Source: Trichomonas vaginalis G3 (taxonomy: Eukaryota; Parabasalia; Trichomonadida; Trichomonadidae). Taken from it: 64,000 nt of DNA. The stretch is taken from positions 16,646,082-16,710,081 of the forward strand of contig NC_067207.1 in assembly GCF_026262505.1 (NCBI RefSeq), read 5' to 3'. Below are positions 1 through 11,585 of this stretch, piece after piece (positions within the stretch are counted from its first letter, which is position 1; each line of letters opens with the position of its first letter). The position numbers and the translations under genes are program-made. Below the pieces are notes generated by a model that saw only the letters and a list, made by a program, of their open reading frames with translations, did not search any database and was not told where the DNA came from.

Positions 1-963
1 CTCTTTCATGATCTAGTAAGTATTGTATAGCTCTTCTTGTTTCCTGTTCTGTTTTCCCTTTCACCGGAATGCAATATAAATATCTGGTGTTAATGTTAAT
101 GGCAAATAAATAAGTAACGTTTCCTTTTGAATATTCCAGATGATCGATTTCGTATGAATATGGATATAGTGCAAATGAAGGGCGACTAAATTTTTCCTTT
201 AACGGTTGAATTTTTGGGTCAATTGGTTTATTTAATATCTTGAAATCCCTTTTAAAATCTTTTTGCTTCTTTAATGTTTGAAATGGATATAATAAAGTGA
301 ATGATGAAGGATTAACTGAAGGAGGAGGAGGTACTACTGTTGGAGGTTTTGGTGTTGTAAGTGGTTTAATTTTATCTGCTTTGATTTTGGATTTCATTCC
401 TCCTTTCATTAATTCTGGATGTATTCTATTCATTTGTTTTAAATATGCTGTATATAAAGGTTTGATATACTTTCCCGCTTCGAGTTTATGTTGAAGGATG
501 AATTCCAAAAGTTGATCTTCATTTAAAAGTCGGGCTGAATATGGTTTAACTAATGAATCATAAATTAAAGCTTGTGCATCATTTATGGTCTGAAGGACCT
601 GGGCGTTTTGTACCATTTGTTTTTGTTCCTTTGGCTTTTGCGGCTCGGGATTATATAATTTATATAATTCATCAATATCTTCTTCTGTTAATACTTTATT
701 TTTGAAATCTTTCAACTGTTTAAGCTGTGATTTAGTTTTTCCCTTTGTATATTCATTATTTTTAATTTTGTCTTTAATTTTAGAAATTATTTTATCATGA
801 TATTTCAAAATTTCATTTTTATAATACGAATAATAATAATCCATATCATCACCCGTTATATTTTTATTATATTTTTGGAGATATGCTTTTAAATCATAAT
901 AATCAAGAAAATTTTGATAAATACTAAATCATCAATTAAAATTTTTAAATCTGTGTTATCCAT
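1..963 (-). pseudogene. Maverick integrase (rve family), partial at window edge
   Basis: The minus strand encodes a K/Q-rich leader, a proline-rich linker (residues with KPPTVVPPPP) and then the start of a retroviral-type integrase core with YPYSYEIDHLEYSKG followed by TYLFAININTRYLYCIPVK. The aspartate in EIDHLE is in the place expected for the first catalytic acid. The reading frame leaves the window at position 1, so the other catalytic residues and the C-terminal domain are not visible. In Mavericks this enzyme inserts the linear element into host DNA. The gene belongs to element C, is broken near its start, and is followed upstream by polymerase B on the same strand. Confidence 0.72.
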
Positions 964-1064
964 TTATATAAAAATAAAATAAATGTTTTAAGGGTGCCCA
1001 CCTCTTTGAATCATAGTACAAAACCATTATTAACGGTTCCTTTTGTCTCTTCTGTGGCATTTCA

Positions 1065-4000
1065 TTAAATAAATGGCATACAACATCCATTTTCACAACA
1101 TACAGCCTTAGTGTGTGCTCCTGTTAATGCAGTCTTACCAATTGTTAAGCGAGTCATTGACCCGTTTTTAAGTTGTAAATTAATATTCTGACCATCAAAT
1201 ATCACTTTATCATTTATTATATCCAAATAATTTTTAGGTGTTAATTGTTTATTTTGTCGTAAACTAACACCTTTCATTTTTTGTGCAATCTTTTTAAAAT
1301 CACCTCCATCAATTGAACCGTTGAATGAAGTATAACACTTAGGGCATAAAGCAACCATGTTATCACCTTGTTTCTCAATTGCTAAACCCAATAACTTCTT
1401 CTCATGTGCTTTTTCTTCAGCTTTATTCTTTAATTTAGGTTTAAATTTCTCATCAAAACAGAAGAAATCAAAAGGTGCGAATTTGTAAATGTTTTTATCA
1501 TAAAATTGTTTATGGTTACAATTGCTTGAAATGCTTGAGTGTTAGGAAGACTTGGATCGCCAGCAATAGCCCAATAAGATGAATCAGTATCACCTTCAAT
1601 GAAATGAAAACGATTAACATCCATGCATTTATACATAAAATCATAAATGAAAACCAAATACCAGTATTTAGCATTATCTAAAGTGAAGAATGCCTCTTGT
1701 AAACATGTATCACATCTATAAAATCTATCTTTAAGCATCACTTGATACGTATCTTCACCTATTTCTCTTATGTTTTTAAACTTATTTGACATACATGCAA
1801 CGCGTGCCTTCTGTGCATTCATTATTTTAGTCTTTGCGTAATTTTGTGTATTCATTGCATCGTAACCATATGATCCATTAAGTGAAATCTTGCAAAATAA
1901 ACTTTTTCCTTTATTTCCTTCTAATTCAGCCTTTTGTCTTTCGTTCATAAATTCGTTCGCAAATTCATTAAAACAAGTATTTTTCGTAAATGTTAAAATT
2001 GATTGAATATCATCAATGATAAAATGAAATCTGTCTATTAGATACCAAAGATAATAAGAAGAAAATGGTTGATATTGGTTGTGTGTTGATGCTAACTGAG
2101 TTAATTTTCTCTGTTTCTGGTCAACTGGTAGATTGTTTGATTTCATGTAATTATACATAAAACTGCCAATTGTTTTTTCATCTGTGATAATATCTAAGTT
2201 TCTTATTATCGGTAAAAAGTTTATGTAATCATTAATGTATTTTTCATCAATGTGACCCCAGCACGATCAAGTAATTTTTTCTTTCTAATTATTCCCAAAT
2301 GCTTTTTGCCTTTTTTTGTTTGCTGTATCACAAAATGAATAACACCATTCAATCTTCCCCCGGATATACATTTTATGTCAGTATATTGAATGAAATCATG
2401 CGGAAGATGAAAAATGAGAAGGATATTAATGAATTAAAGGTCAACTCCAACAAAATGAGTCATAATGGTTGGTGGTGTCCTATTTGATACAGTTTAGTTC
2501 TGGATTATATGAAAGTTTATTATGTGCGTGATTCCTTTAAAGATTAACACGATGTTGAACATTTGATAGACCACCAGTAATTCCCATTACGGAAGAATGT
2601 GATAAGCCCTTCAATTATCTAAAGTCATTGGTAAATTTTTTTTATTATGCAATAATTTTCTAAAATTGAATTCTTAAACGTTGAACATCCTCATCTTTAT
2701 TTGATTTTAGCGAACATGCCAATAAAACAACCAATTAACTGACACTTTTCTTTGGTATGTGGTTTTTCATTTTTTTTTTTATTTTTTTTATCGATTCTAT
2801 TCCAATGTTGGTTTTTAGCCTATGTAAACGCTTTACCACACATTTGCATTTAGAGAAAGGATTAAATCGTGATTAGTATTGAAATCAATGCCATTGAACC
2901 ATTATTTTAGTATCTCTTTCTGCTTTTCATCTTGTTTCTTATATAATTCAATTTTAATTTCCAATGACTTTTTCGTTTTAATTCAAAACTTGATTTCCAC
3001 ATTTTCTTCTTCTGGATTATTTTTGTTAGGATTAAAGTCCTTTATATGCTAAAGCTATTATTGAATCATTTTGATTTGCACTTTCGAATGATAAAGAAAG
3101 ATTATGAAGCATGTCCATTTTATCAACAAATGTTTCTTTTCAATAATTTTTATCATTGGGTCAATCATAATTTCCACATCTTTATTGCAATACATGAATA
3201 AATATTTCATAAATCTATTCTTAAAATTTTTAGGCATCATGGAGATATAATTTGATATCACTATTGATATAGTTTCTTGAGTAATGCTGAAATAAAATGA
3301 ATCTTTCGTGAATGTTCCTCTTTTATATAATTCTCTTCGTAATTTCCACGTGATGAATTGATAGGGAAAATAAGGATTTAACACGTGTTGTATTGTTTTC
3401 CGAAATGCTCGAGTGAATTGGTTCTAATGTCCCACCCCCGCTATATAATTTCTTCTGATGTCAATCAATCTCAATTCATATGGAACGTTTGTTTTCTTTA
3501 ACAATGATTTGCTTAAATTGAGAAGTGAACCCAGCATTGATTTTATCTTCCATTTGCAGTGTTATAAATCACGAAGAGATTAAATTAAATCAAACTTTCC
3601 GCCGAAATTAAAACCTATGATATTCACTTTCAATTGAATTCCTCATACTAGAGTTTTCGTTTAAATGGCTTCCTTTTGTTTCTCATTTAATGTTTGTGAA
3701 ATTCATTAATTCTCATAATTGTTCAATATTTTGGATTTAGCAAACTAATGAACAAGTTTGAAAATAAAAATTCAATCCAAATAGAAATAAAAGAATCATT
3801 GATTTAAGCAAAAATTCCTCGTTTAAATGTTTTCATTCACGGTCTATCGACCTCGCCGCTTTGGCGGCTTTCTTTGACAGTTGATGATACCCATAAAGGT
3901 GGTTTAAGTAAGCGTCAAAGTTGCAGCATTCTAGAAACTTGAAGTTCTTCTTTAGGTCTTCTAATGTTTCGAGTCGAAAAGTAATATAAATATCTTGTCG

Positions 4001-4621
4001 GTTTTATAATATTCCTGCAAATTATGTGTACTAGCCATTGAAGTTCATACTCTTCTGTTTCGTGAATATGTGGGTGCATATGGTTTGTTGTGTGTTTTTC
4101 AATTGAACGTCTTGAATTAATCTCATTATTTTTCTTACATTTCTCAGCAATGTTTTTTTAAAAATCTTCTTTGGTTTTTCTTTCTGGCTCATCACGGATT
4201 AGAATAATTACTTCTTCTTTTGCAACAGGGGCAAACTTTATTCCTGTGAGTGCTTCAATGTTTGTTATTCTATCAGCGTGAAGTTTTTCCACATGGAACC
4301 TCTGTTGTTAAAAAAAATATTTACTTTGTTTCAAATCTGGATCTATCATTATTGAATCACTAATGGAAAGTCTACCTTGGTTAATGTCTACGTCTTCTTT
4401 GGTTGAGGGTCAAATAATTAAAAGATCGAAGTATTAACGTTTCATTCTGCTAATCTTCACTTTCTGATGAAATGTCAAATCCTTCATCATCATCTTATGG
4501 CTTCATTTAAATAACTTCTACGAGTTTTGGATTAACACCATCAGGAATGTTATAGAAGTCGTTTAAATTAACCTTTCTACCTTCGGCTTCTTATTTGATT
4601 ATCATTCATTGCTTGTTCCAT
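1065..4621 (-). pseudogene. Maverick DNA polymerase type B (protein-primed), decayed
   Basis: Several blocks on the minus strand match family-B polymerases of Mavericks: a palm motif B (SLNGSYGYDAMN), motif C (EGDTDSSYWA), a preceding segment with GGRLNGVIHF, and a C-terminal domain with a CPKCY pair and CCENGCC. Further upstream a segment with YCNKDVEIM fits the exonuclease domain. The total span of about 3.5 kb agrees with the usual length of roughly 1,100-1,200 residues for this family. The enzyme replicates the element. It is strongly decayed, with more than ten breaks. It lies between the integrase and another gene cut by the gap. Confidence 0.8.
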
Positions 4622-4764
4622 TTTATTTGTTCATTTATGTATTAGAAAAAAATTAAAAAATAAATATAATTAAAGTTTATTTTTTTAAAGTCCAGGGCTA
4701 AATCTCCATTAAAATGAATTAAGAACCATAAATTTTTATCATCTGCGACGTTGCGAATTACATT

Positions 4765-4829
4765 TTAATTTCTCAAGCCATGCGTACCCTGATACATAAA
4801 TCTAATTCCTGTCTTATTTAATTTCACAA
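4765..4829 (-). pseudogene. Tail of an element C gene, cut by assembly gap
   Basis: The minus strand ends an open frame with KTGIRFMYQGTHGLRN and a stop, about 140 bases upstream of the polymerase start. The rest is lost in the run of N. The product is not recognised. Its placement is compatible with being the 3' side of the gene seen at 21886-22157, but this cannot be shown across the gap. Confidence 0.35.
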
Positions 4830-4929
4830 NNNNNNNNNNNNNNNNNNNNNNNNNNNNNNNNNNNNNNNNNNNNNNNNNNNNNNNNNNNNNNNNNNNNNNN
4901 NNNNNNNNNNNNNNNNNNNNNNNNNNNNN
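4830..4929. other. Assembly gap (100 N)
   Basis: Exactly 100 undetermined bases. The round size is typical of a placeholder for a gap of unknown length. It falls where the left boundary of element A and the edge of element C would be expected, so both boundaries are unresolved. Confidence 0.98.
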
Positions 4930-5200
4930 AAAGTACAAGTCTTGTTTCTGAAACAGAAAATTTTTTCTCACAAAATTGAGACGCTTTTAAGCGGGAAATT
5001 TGTTCTGAAAAGTACAACATTGATTATGGAAAAGTTAAGTATTGTTCTGAAAAGTAACACCTGTTACTAAATTTATGAGATGCATACTGAATAGTTCTGA
5101 AAAGTACAAGACAGTATCAACATAAGTTTGTTCTGAAAGAAGTACAAGATTGTTCTGAAAAAGCTACAACATTGTACTTGAAAAAGTACAACGATCTGTC
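4930..5200. repeat. Short repeat cluster, forward orientation (TTCTGAAAAGTACAAG)
   Basis: At least six imperfect copies of a motif close to TGTTCTGAAAAGTACAAG occur in about 270 bases, for example near 5003, 5050, 5094, 5128 and 5152. The reverse complement of the same motif forms a tidy tandem array at 8154-8305, so the two clusters bracket about 3 kb of sequence in opposite orientation. Confidence 0.7.
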
Positions 5201-8153
5201 TTGAAACAAATGACCCGACATAGACCCCCTCAGCAGATGAGGCAATCTAACCTTATAGAGATAAATTGAAGTTGGTTAAGCAGTACTTGCGGCAAGGTAA
5301 ATGAAGCAAGTCAAGTTCCTCCTTCTGTTGCTGGAAGGTGCCTACCACTTCGCTAAGAATTGACAAGGAATTAAATTCAAAAAATACCAGTAGAACAGAA
5401 CCTGTAGCGAACATAAAGGAACGCCATGAAGAAGAAGCTCTTTTAAAGGTTCCTACAAACGTCCCTTGGATAACAACTTCCAATCAAGAGAGACCAATGT
5501 AGAATTGCCAATTCTCAGAGACTCTTACACTTCTCGAGAGTAGGCGTTCTTCATAAACACAGAAGGGCGACATTCTACCAGTTCAGTAAACATCTCATTT
5601 TAACTTCACTTTTTTTATGTTTTTACTCACACTCGTATCAACAGGTTTGTGTTACAACTATTTCAACTGTGAACCTTGTATTGACCGGTCTTCTGCAAAT
5701 GCAAGTTCGTAAATAACATTTATGGTGGCAAGAAGACAGTGGGGAATGTTATTCTGACATCTGTTGTTGCGCTCGAGAGAGAAATTCGCAAATTCAGAAC
5801 CCAACCTAACAAACACCAAACACACTCAAGTTGCCAAAGACTCATGTGAAGACAGAAGCCTTTCTTGGTAAGTTTCTTATAGCCATATACATGGCAACGC
5901 TTTGAGTAAAACAATTTTTTTCATTTTTTGATTTTATGAAGCAAGTTAAATTCGTCCCACACCAATCTCAATGGACCGATGAAGAGTTTTCAAGCAAAGT
6001 ATGTGATTATAGACGACATAGACGGCGAACTTGAAGGAGCTCAAACCACAATTGCAACCAAATTGCACAGTCAAGGAACAGATAGCCTCACTTAAAGCTA
6101 CCAAAGCTACTCTTGACCTCATGGATAGTTACGCTTTAGAAGTAAAGAGTGGAATAAGACAATTAAAATTTAAAATTCTAAAACTACGAAGCTATACTCA
6201 AAAAGTTAGCAGAAATGAGAAGACTTTACCAGACTACGTTACATGTAAGGGACTTACCTTCAGCGGTCCGACAAAAGATGAATTTTCTGACATTGTCCCA
6301 ATTTTGTCGAAGTCAGCAGATTTCGAAACTGGCTCCAACATATCCTAGGAATTATTGAACGTTGCCTGAACTCTTTCCGCATCTCAAAAACGTTTCTTTA
6401 GGTTCTCAATGTCGAACTTTTATATCGCGAAGGAGACAACAAATCGTCAGAAGAAGAACAAAGTTATTTTTTAAACTTGTTAGACTATTAACCAGTCAAA
6501 CAAGCTTTTGAAGTAAAACCGCTTCATTCTTCAAAACCACCTTCATTTTTTCGAATGTCTCGAACAAGCACCGAAGCCAACTCAATGGGCAGATGTCTTT
6601 CAAGGTTGCCCGAACAAGCGCCAGTTCAAATTTCAAAATTGCCAATTTTGAAGCTCATCTGTCAAACACCGTATAGACTCTACCAAAGTAGTTTATTGCG
6701 AATAGAGATGACAGAGGCTCTAAAGGCGATGTTCCTCATGAACCAAGCTTCAATGAGAAAGTCTACGAACGATTTGGACGGACTTTGGCGCATTTACGCG
6801 AGAAGAGGATTGCAGACTCATCTACCCGTTAATATTCAGAGAGATAGACGCCATCTGGAAGGTACTCGGAAAGGACAGAAACTCAACAACGCTACTCTCG
6901 GTGAACAAGAATTGCCGAAGGAATGTCCGAGGAAGAAGAGAAGAGAGAGAGAGGAAGAAAGAGGAAGAAGAGAAACACGAAGAAGAGGAAGTTTTGGGCA
7001 ACCTTGTTGCCGATGACCTTTACGAATTTCCCAACTAAACCCCATACCAAATCCGCACAAAGCGAGACCAGTTGCAAGGTTCTTCCCCAGTTTCTCACAC
7101 TTTGGGACTTGAACTAATACTTCGGAATTAACGTTCAATTTCATGGGCAAGCTTGTGCAATTTCAATGGGTTCAATAAGGCAAGTAAAGACGCAGGTCAG
7201 ACAATATAAGAGAGCTGACCAAGCTCAACAACCGATAAAACAGGAGAACTCGAGTGGTTCTAAGAGTAAAAAATTTTATTTTAGAGAGAGGAGATATATA
7301 TAAAGGTGTTATAGTTGCGGTAAAGAGGATATAATTAATGAGAATTTGGAACATAGTTCCCTGACCCCCTGAATTGGACTCTTTTCGTCTCCGCAGTTGC
7401 GTAGGAGGGTCGTCCCGAGTGAGTTGGTAAGAATGCCAAATCCAAGCGGGACGATTTGTCCTCCCAGGCATTGAGGATGTACTGCTCGTAAGAGTTCAAT
7501 GAACTACTAATATTGCACCAGACCCCTCTCCTTGGAACGTAGGCTTCTTCGCAGTGCTCGAATGCGATTGGCTGCGCGGACATCCGAAATGAACACTTTT
7601 ATGTCCGTTTGTCAATGATATCCGTTGTCTTCGTGCAATAAGTCAGACGAAAATACAGACAAAGCAGGTTATAATCATAGAGATTTGAGACCAAGAATGG
7701 TGTACTCGACCTAGATAGAATTCAAGACTTCCGGAGGGCGACCATGAATTAAAACGGACAATTAGCTAGGAAGGAATATAAAATGGGACTGGTTGCCACA
7801 ACTCCACCTCACTTTCCTTGTAGTAAATAGACTTGTCCGTTCCCAAGAAATTCCACATTTTATATCAAAATCCGAATATAAAATTTTTTATTTTTTCATG
7901 CCAATGTTTTATTCTGTGGCGTCTTCAAGTTGGAATATATATACGCTTGGAGAGGACTGAACTTCGGTGAAAATATAATTGTCCAATTTGGAATATAGAA
8001 TCTTCTCACCGACTAACCCATTTCAATGAGTTTTGTTGTTATCTTCTTCGTTCGTCATGAGTGCCGTCAATGTTTCATAGTAAACCACAACTTTTCGATT
8101 GACTTCGGAGAAGAATTTGTTGTAGTTGTAAGGACTGCCTTTGCGAACTGACA
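5201..8153. other. Decayed coding-like block of unknown origin, higher GC
   Basis: This stretch is visibly richer in G and C than its neighbours and contains only short open frames. Coding-like plus-strand stretches occur at 6031-6348 (105 residues, lysine-rich, no family recognised) and about 6780-7040, where one frame has GAFTREEDCRLIY followed by an RE-rich charged tail, loosely like a Myb-type SANT repeat. A minus-strand frame at 7335-7583 (82 residues, MSAQPIAFEHCEEAYVPRRG) also looks coding-like. None has a convincing intact gene around it. I read it as the remains of an unknown mobile element bracketed by the repeat clusters; no transposase is recognised. Confidence 0.4.
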
Positions 8154-8305
8154 ATACTTGTACTTTTTCAGAACAAGACTTGCACTGCTTCAGAACAATA
8201 CTTGTACTTTTTCAGAACAAGACTTGCACTGCTTCAGAACAATACTTGTACTTTTTCAGAACAAGACTTGCACTGCTTCAGAACAATATTTGTACTGTTT
8301 CAAGA
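8154..8305. repeat. 22-bp tandem array, reverse orientation (CTTGTACTTTTTCAGAACAA)
   Basis: Two alternating 22-bp half-units, ACTTGTACTTTTTCAGAACA and ACTTGCACTGCTTCAGAACA, alternate with a 44-bp period for a little over three periods. The array ends immediately before the start codon at 8309. The array is open in two frames and produces artificial N-terminal extensions of the downstream gene, which should be ignored. Confidence 0.85.
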
Positions 8306-8308
8306 CAA

Positions 8309-8886
8309 TGTCCGACGTCCCACCAACCGAGTCCATTCCCAAACCAGAGGAACCTAAAGCACCAGCCCCTGCACCTCAGTTCCAGCAAGTACCTCCACCA
8401 AATTACTACCAATTTCCACCTCAAGGTTACTACCAATTTCCACTACAAGGCTTCCCGAACTACCCTCCTCAGCCTATGCCTTACTTCCCCAACCCTTGGA
8501 TGTTCCAGCAAGCTCCACCCCAGCAATTCCAATCTCAATCTCAATCCAAGAGAGACCAAGAGTTCGAAGAAGGTCTGAACCGCTTACGCAAAGAGTATGC
8601 CACAGCCCCTATGGAAGACGACAGGCTTTCAGTCTCTTCCCTCAAATCGACCGATTCGACTCGTACCACAGATTCGGTTCGTGACCGTGAAGACTACCTC
8701 AAGCAGTCTGAGAGACTCTTCATCCTACAACCATTTACAACTGGAGCTCTCAAGAACATGCGCAATTACGAAGGTCAGACACCAGCTGGAGACCGCAAAA
8801 CAGACGTACTCGCAAGAGCAGTCCAACTGGTCAAGACAAAGACTGAGATAGTTGACTTCATTCTTGCAGCTTGCCCATACAAGTAA
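8309..8886 (+). CDS. Proline/glutamine-rich protein of element A, unknown function
   Basis: 192 residues. The first third is low-complexity and rich in P, Q, F and Y (for example PPPNYYQFPPQGYYQF), then a serine/threonine-rich acidic stretch, then a compact C-terminal part ending ILAACPYK. No family is recognised; the composition suits a structural or scaffold protein, which is inference only. The start at 8309 is preferred over the longer open frame because the upstream residues are translated tandem repeat and because element B keeps 18 bases beginning at exactly this start codon (48189-48206, minus strand). The following two small genes are on the opposite strand. Confidence 0.55.
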
Positions 8887-8914
8887 AAAAATAAACAATT
8901 ACGAGTTAAACTTT

Positions 8915-9115
8915 TTACTCTTTCTTTTCTGAGTTGTTTAGAGCTGGTTTCTCTTGTAGGAACCTTTCGTACTCTTCCATGGTCATGTAATTGCGAATTT
9001 GGTACGCAATTCCAGGTTCGTTGTTTTTGAACCTTACGTATGTAACGCTTCCATCCTCCTCAGGGAAGTAAGCTGCTAACATCTGACCAAGTTTTCTCGG
9101 TGACTCGGAGCTCAT
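8915..9115 (-). CDS. Small hypothetical protein (66 aa)
   Basis: Begins MSSESPRKLGQMLAAYF and ends in a lysine/glutamate tail. It has a plausible compact alpha/beta composition (VTYVRFKNNE, MTMEEYERFL) and a normal ATG start. No family recognised. It lies 41 bases from the next small minus-strand gene, with which it probably forms a pair, and faces the proline-rich gene tail to tail. There is no counterpart in element B, where a KilA-N gene occupies the equivalent position. Confidence 0.5.
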   Translation of the reverse strand: MSSESPRKLGQMLAAYFPEEDGSVTYVRFKNNEPGIAYQIRNYMTMEEYERFLQEKPALNNSEKKE

Positions 9116-9155
9116 AAAAATGTCACTTTTTAAACGTTAAGTTTTTAGTCTTATT

Positions 9156-9350
9156 TTACCCTTTGTTTACCCTTTGTTTGTCAAGGTAGTATTGGAGTGC
9201 AATTTCTCCAAATTCTTTGTGTCGGAGTTCTTCAGCATTTTCCAAGGTGTACCTGGAGAACTCAAAGAAGTTGTCAAGAAGATACTGCCATGCTGCTCTT
9301 CTGAGTTCGTCGGTATTTTGGAAGTGTTGCACCTTCGAGTCTTCGGACAT
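9156..9350 (-). CDS. Small hypothetical protein (64 aa)
   Basis: Begins MSEDSKVQHFQNTDELRR and looks largely helical. Immediately upstream on its strand is TCATTTTTTTC followed by ATG, which fits the trichomonad initiator (TCAYTW) with a very short leader. The end carries a short direct repeat (CCTTTGTTTA twice). No family recognised and no counterpart in element B. Confidence 0.5.
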   Translation of the reverse strand: MSEDSKVQHFQNTDELRRAAWQYLLDNFFEFSRYTLENAEELRHKEFGEIALQYYLDKQRVNKG

Positions 9351-9374
9351 GAAAAAAATGACACTTTTACACCC

Positions 9375-9436
9375 AAAAATATATTTTAGGGTAGAAGGGT
9401 AGCTCTACCCTCTTTTCTACCCTCTTTTCTACCCTC
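9375..9436. repeat. Intergenic hairpin repeat of element A
   Basis: Copy of the dispersed element motif: AAAATATATTTTAGGGTAGA, a second arm and two CTCTTTTCTACC units. It lies between the divergent gene starts at 9350 and 9520. Confidence 0.7.
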
Positions 9437-9519
9437 TTGAATTTGTCATGAGTTTTCCCGAAATAAAAAATAAAGTTGGTTTTTTTAAAAAAATATTTTT
9501 TTATTTTTATTGTAAGAAC

Positions 9520-10434
9520 ATGTTAGCAACAACAGCACCAAACTCGTTAGTCATGAATCCTACGTCAATGTTGGTAGAGATGAAAAGCTTCATTCCTTCT
9601 TCATATACTTTTGAAACAAAAATCCAGAAGATAAAGCAAGAACTTCTCCAAGGAGATTTAGATTGCACTGCGAAAGATGAAACAAATGAACAGTATCTTT
9701 ATGAAATGCAGGATATTATTGACCATCTACCTAAACTTCCTGAAATACAACAACAAAAGCTTACTATTCCAGAATTCGATGAAATAGAAGTCAAAGCAAC
9801 TGACTCAGTAGAAATAAAGAAGTTCATACGTAAGGTTAACTATGAGTTTCTTGGATTTCATTGCAACCACAAAGTCATGGACAAAGATTGCGATATGGTA
9901 TATAAGAACATCTCTGACATATACAAATCTGGGGAGTTTAAGACCTACGACAACTTTGTTTCGTTAGTTGCAAAATGTGTATGGCAGATAAGAGATAAAG
10001 ATAGAAGAGGTAAGGTATGGAACGAACAGATAAAACCCGCAACTTTTGAGTTAAAGAAAACCATTGACGCCTTAGTCATACTAGCAGGTAAGATTTCAAT
10101 GTACAATGCTAAAATGAACCCACAATGTTCAAAATGTAAAGCAGCAATGAGGAAATATAACTACTCCGTCAAAGAGATAGAACGTATGCGAAACGACTAT
10201 GCTGACTTAAAGAAAGAAGTAGAGAAACCAGCAGAAGATAAAATGGACATGTTGACATTTCTGAACAAAAACTATCCAACAGCTGACGATTTCCTTCTAT
10301 CTGATGTCAAGAAGAAATATAAAGAAACATTCGGCATAGTTAAAACATTCGATGTACTGACAGAAGAAATAGAAGCTACGAAATTGTTTAGAATTTCACG
10401 AATTCACAATGTTTACCATGTAAAACGCTTATAA
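9520..10434 (+). CDS. Conserved element A/B protein, unknown function
   Basis: 304 residues beginning MLATTAPNSLV; open throughout. The same gene, same length, is at 46123-47037 in element B. Visible features are a helical N-terminal half, a CSKC pair near residue 204, a coiled-coil stretch (KEIERMRNDYADLKKEVEK) and a conserved C-terminal domain (NKNYPTADDF to HVKRL) that could be a winged-helix fold. The start at 9520 is chosen because both copies share it and because the motif AAAAAAATATTTTTTT lies about 20-30 bases upstream, as it does in front of the helicase and KilA-N genes. Function unknown; the promoter class suggests a replication or regulatory role. Confidence 0.7.
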   Translation: MLATTAPNSLVMNPTSMLVEMKSFIPSSYTFETKIQKIKQELLQGDLDCTAKDETNEQYLYEMQDIIDHLPKLPEIQQQKLTIPEFDEIEVKATDSVEIKKFIRKVNYEFLGFHCNHKVMDKDCDMVYKNISDIYKSGEFKTYDNFVSLVAKCVWQIRDKDRRGKVWNEQIKPATFELKKTIDALVILAGKISMYNAKMNPQCSKCKAAMRKYNYSVKEIERMRNDYADLKKEVEKPAEDKMDMLTFLNKNYPTADDFLLSDVKKKYKETFGIVKTFDVLTEEIEATKLFRISRIHNVYHVKRL

Positions 10435-10677
10435 AATAACTGGGGTAGAAAAGAGGGTAGAAAAGAGGGTATATCTAACCTTCTACCCTAAAATATATTT
10501 TTGCTGAATTCAGCACAAAATTCTGAGTAAAATAATTTTTAGGGCATGTGTCAAACCGTTGAGTTTTCACAAAATTTTAAAAATAACGTTTACCATGTAA
10601 AACGTTTATAAAATAACTGGGGTAGAAAAGAGGGTAGATATCGGGTTAGATATACCCATCTACCCTAAACATTATTT
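10435..10677. repeat. Two hairpin repeats with duplicated gene tail
   Basis: Contains the dispersed hairpin repeat twice (about 10440-10500 and 10615-10677). The second copy is preceded by a duplicate of the end of the upstream gene (AACGTTTACCATGTAAAACG at 10407 and again near 10584). In element B this junction carries an extra module of about 2 kb instead. Confidence 0.75.
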
Positions 10678-11549
10678 TTATTGACTTTTTACAATTTGAA
10701 CTTTGTTCGCGTAGATGTGAATTCTGAAAGAAGTATGAGGGTCTTGTATGACTTTGTACTTCTCCCATAGTTCATGTCTGTCAAACTTACCTGCCATGGA
10801 CTCTTTCATAAGTTCCATGAAATCGTCTTCGGACAATCCAGGGAAAAGTATGATATCAGTAAGTATTCTCTTTACATCCTTACTTAAACTCTTGGCTGTC
10901 TGTACACAAATGACAACTGAAATGTTAAAGTGTCTGAGCTTCTTAAGAATTCGACACATGTCTTGTTCTCTGTTCTTTAACAAAGGATGAGAAGCAAAGT
11001 CATCTAAGATAAGAAGACATCTATGAGGGTAAGTCTTCCAATCGTACGATTGCAATTTTTCGAAATGTATTCTATCTCTTTCTGTTTGTTTCTGAAGTGT
11101 TTCTTCTCTAATATTCTCTGCATTTCCTCATTTGGGTCTTTAAACTTCGAATTTATATACTCATTTATAGCATTGTACTTCAAAACTCTTCTTTGGTACT
11201 TCTTTATCCAATCTAACAACTCAGAGTCTTTTATACATACTAACTTAGACTTTTTTATAATATCTTTGAACGAATTTACGGTTTGGTCAAATTGACCAGA
11301 AGTACTACAAATAACAACTAACTCATAGAATGGGTTCTTCTCATCTAGTTCTTGTTGTTGTGCAGCCATTTTAAGATAAGTGAAAGTCTTACCCGACCCA
11401 GGTGGTGCGATTAGACCTGTTATACCATTCTGAGCAAATAGGAACTTGTCATGTATGGGTTTTATCTGAGCATTTTCTAACTTCCTCTTGTTCTTCTTCA
11501 AAACATTCTCAAATTTCTTGTCAATGTCAGCAAACTTTTTTTCTAACAT
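10678..11549 (-). pseudogene. FtsK/HerA-type genome-packaging ATPase (element A)
   Basis: A P-loop ATPase of the kind that pumps DNA into virus capsids (A32-like). The Walker A is APPGSGKTF at about residues 48-56, and the Walker B is CLLILDDF, followed by a sensor-like VICVQTAKS. About 290 residues in total, the normal size for Polinton packaging ATPases. It is divergent with the gene at 11586, sharing a 36-base A/T-rich start region. The homologue in B is 42900-43780. The copy is broken, with about one break. Confidence 0.82.
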
Positions 11550-11585
11550 ATTTTTAGAAAAATTAAAATTTTTATCTTTTTGAAA

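Larger units (their letters stand above)
1..4829 (-). mobile_element. Element C: old Maverick/Polinton remnant (left part)
   Basis: All recognisable coding sense lies on the minus strand: an rve-type integrase at the window edge, a type-B DNA polymerase, and the tail of a third gene that runs into the assembly gap. Integrase plus protein-primed polymerase B is the defining pair of Mavericks. The element is heavily decayed, with many breaks, and looks much older than elements A and B. Its far end lies outside the window to the left. A further piece with similar gene-start sequences lies at 21886-22330, which suggests that element A sits inside it. Confidence 0.75.

Noticed and set aside
4765-5020. 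68-residue frames running through the N gap
   Set aside because: Artefacts of translating undetermined bases.
6780-7040. Myb/SANT-type DNA-binding protein
   Set aside because: The FTREED segment is suggestive, but the key tryptophans are not clearly spaced and the frame is not a complete gene; kept only as a remark.
8141-8578. 145-residue frame and N-terminal extension upstream of 8309
   Set aside because: Consists of translated 22-bp tandem repeats; the true start is supported by the remnant in element B.
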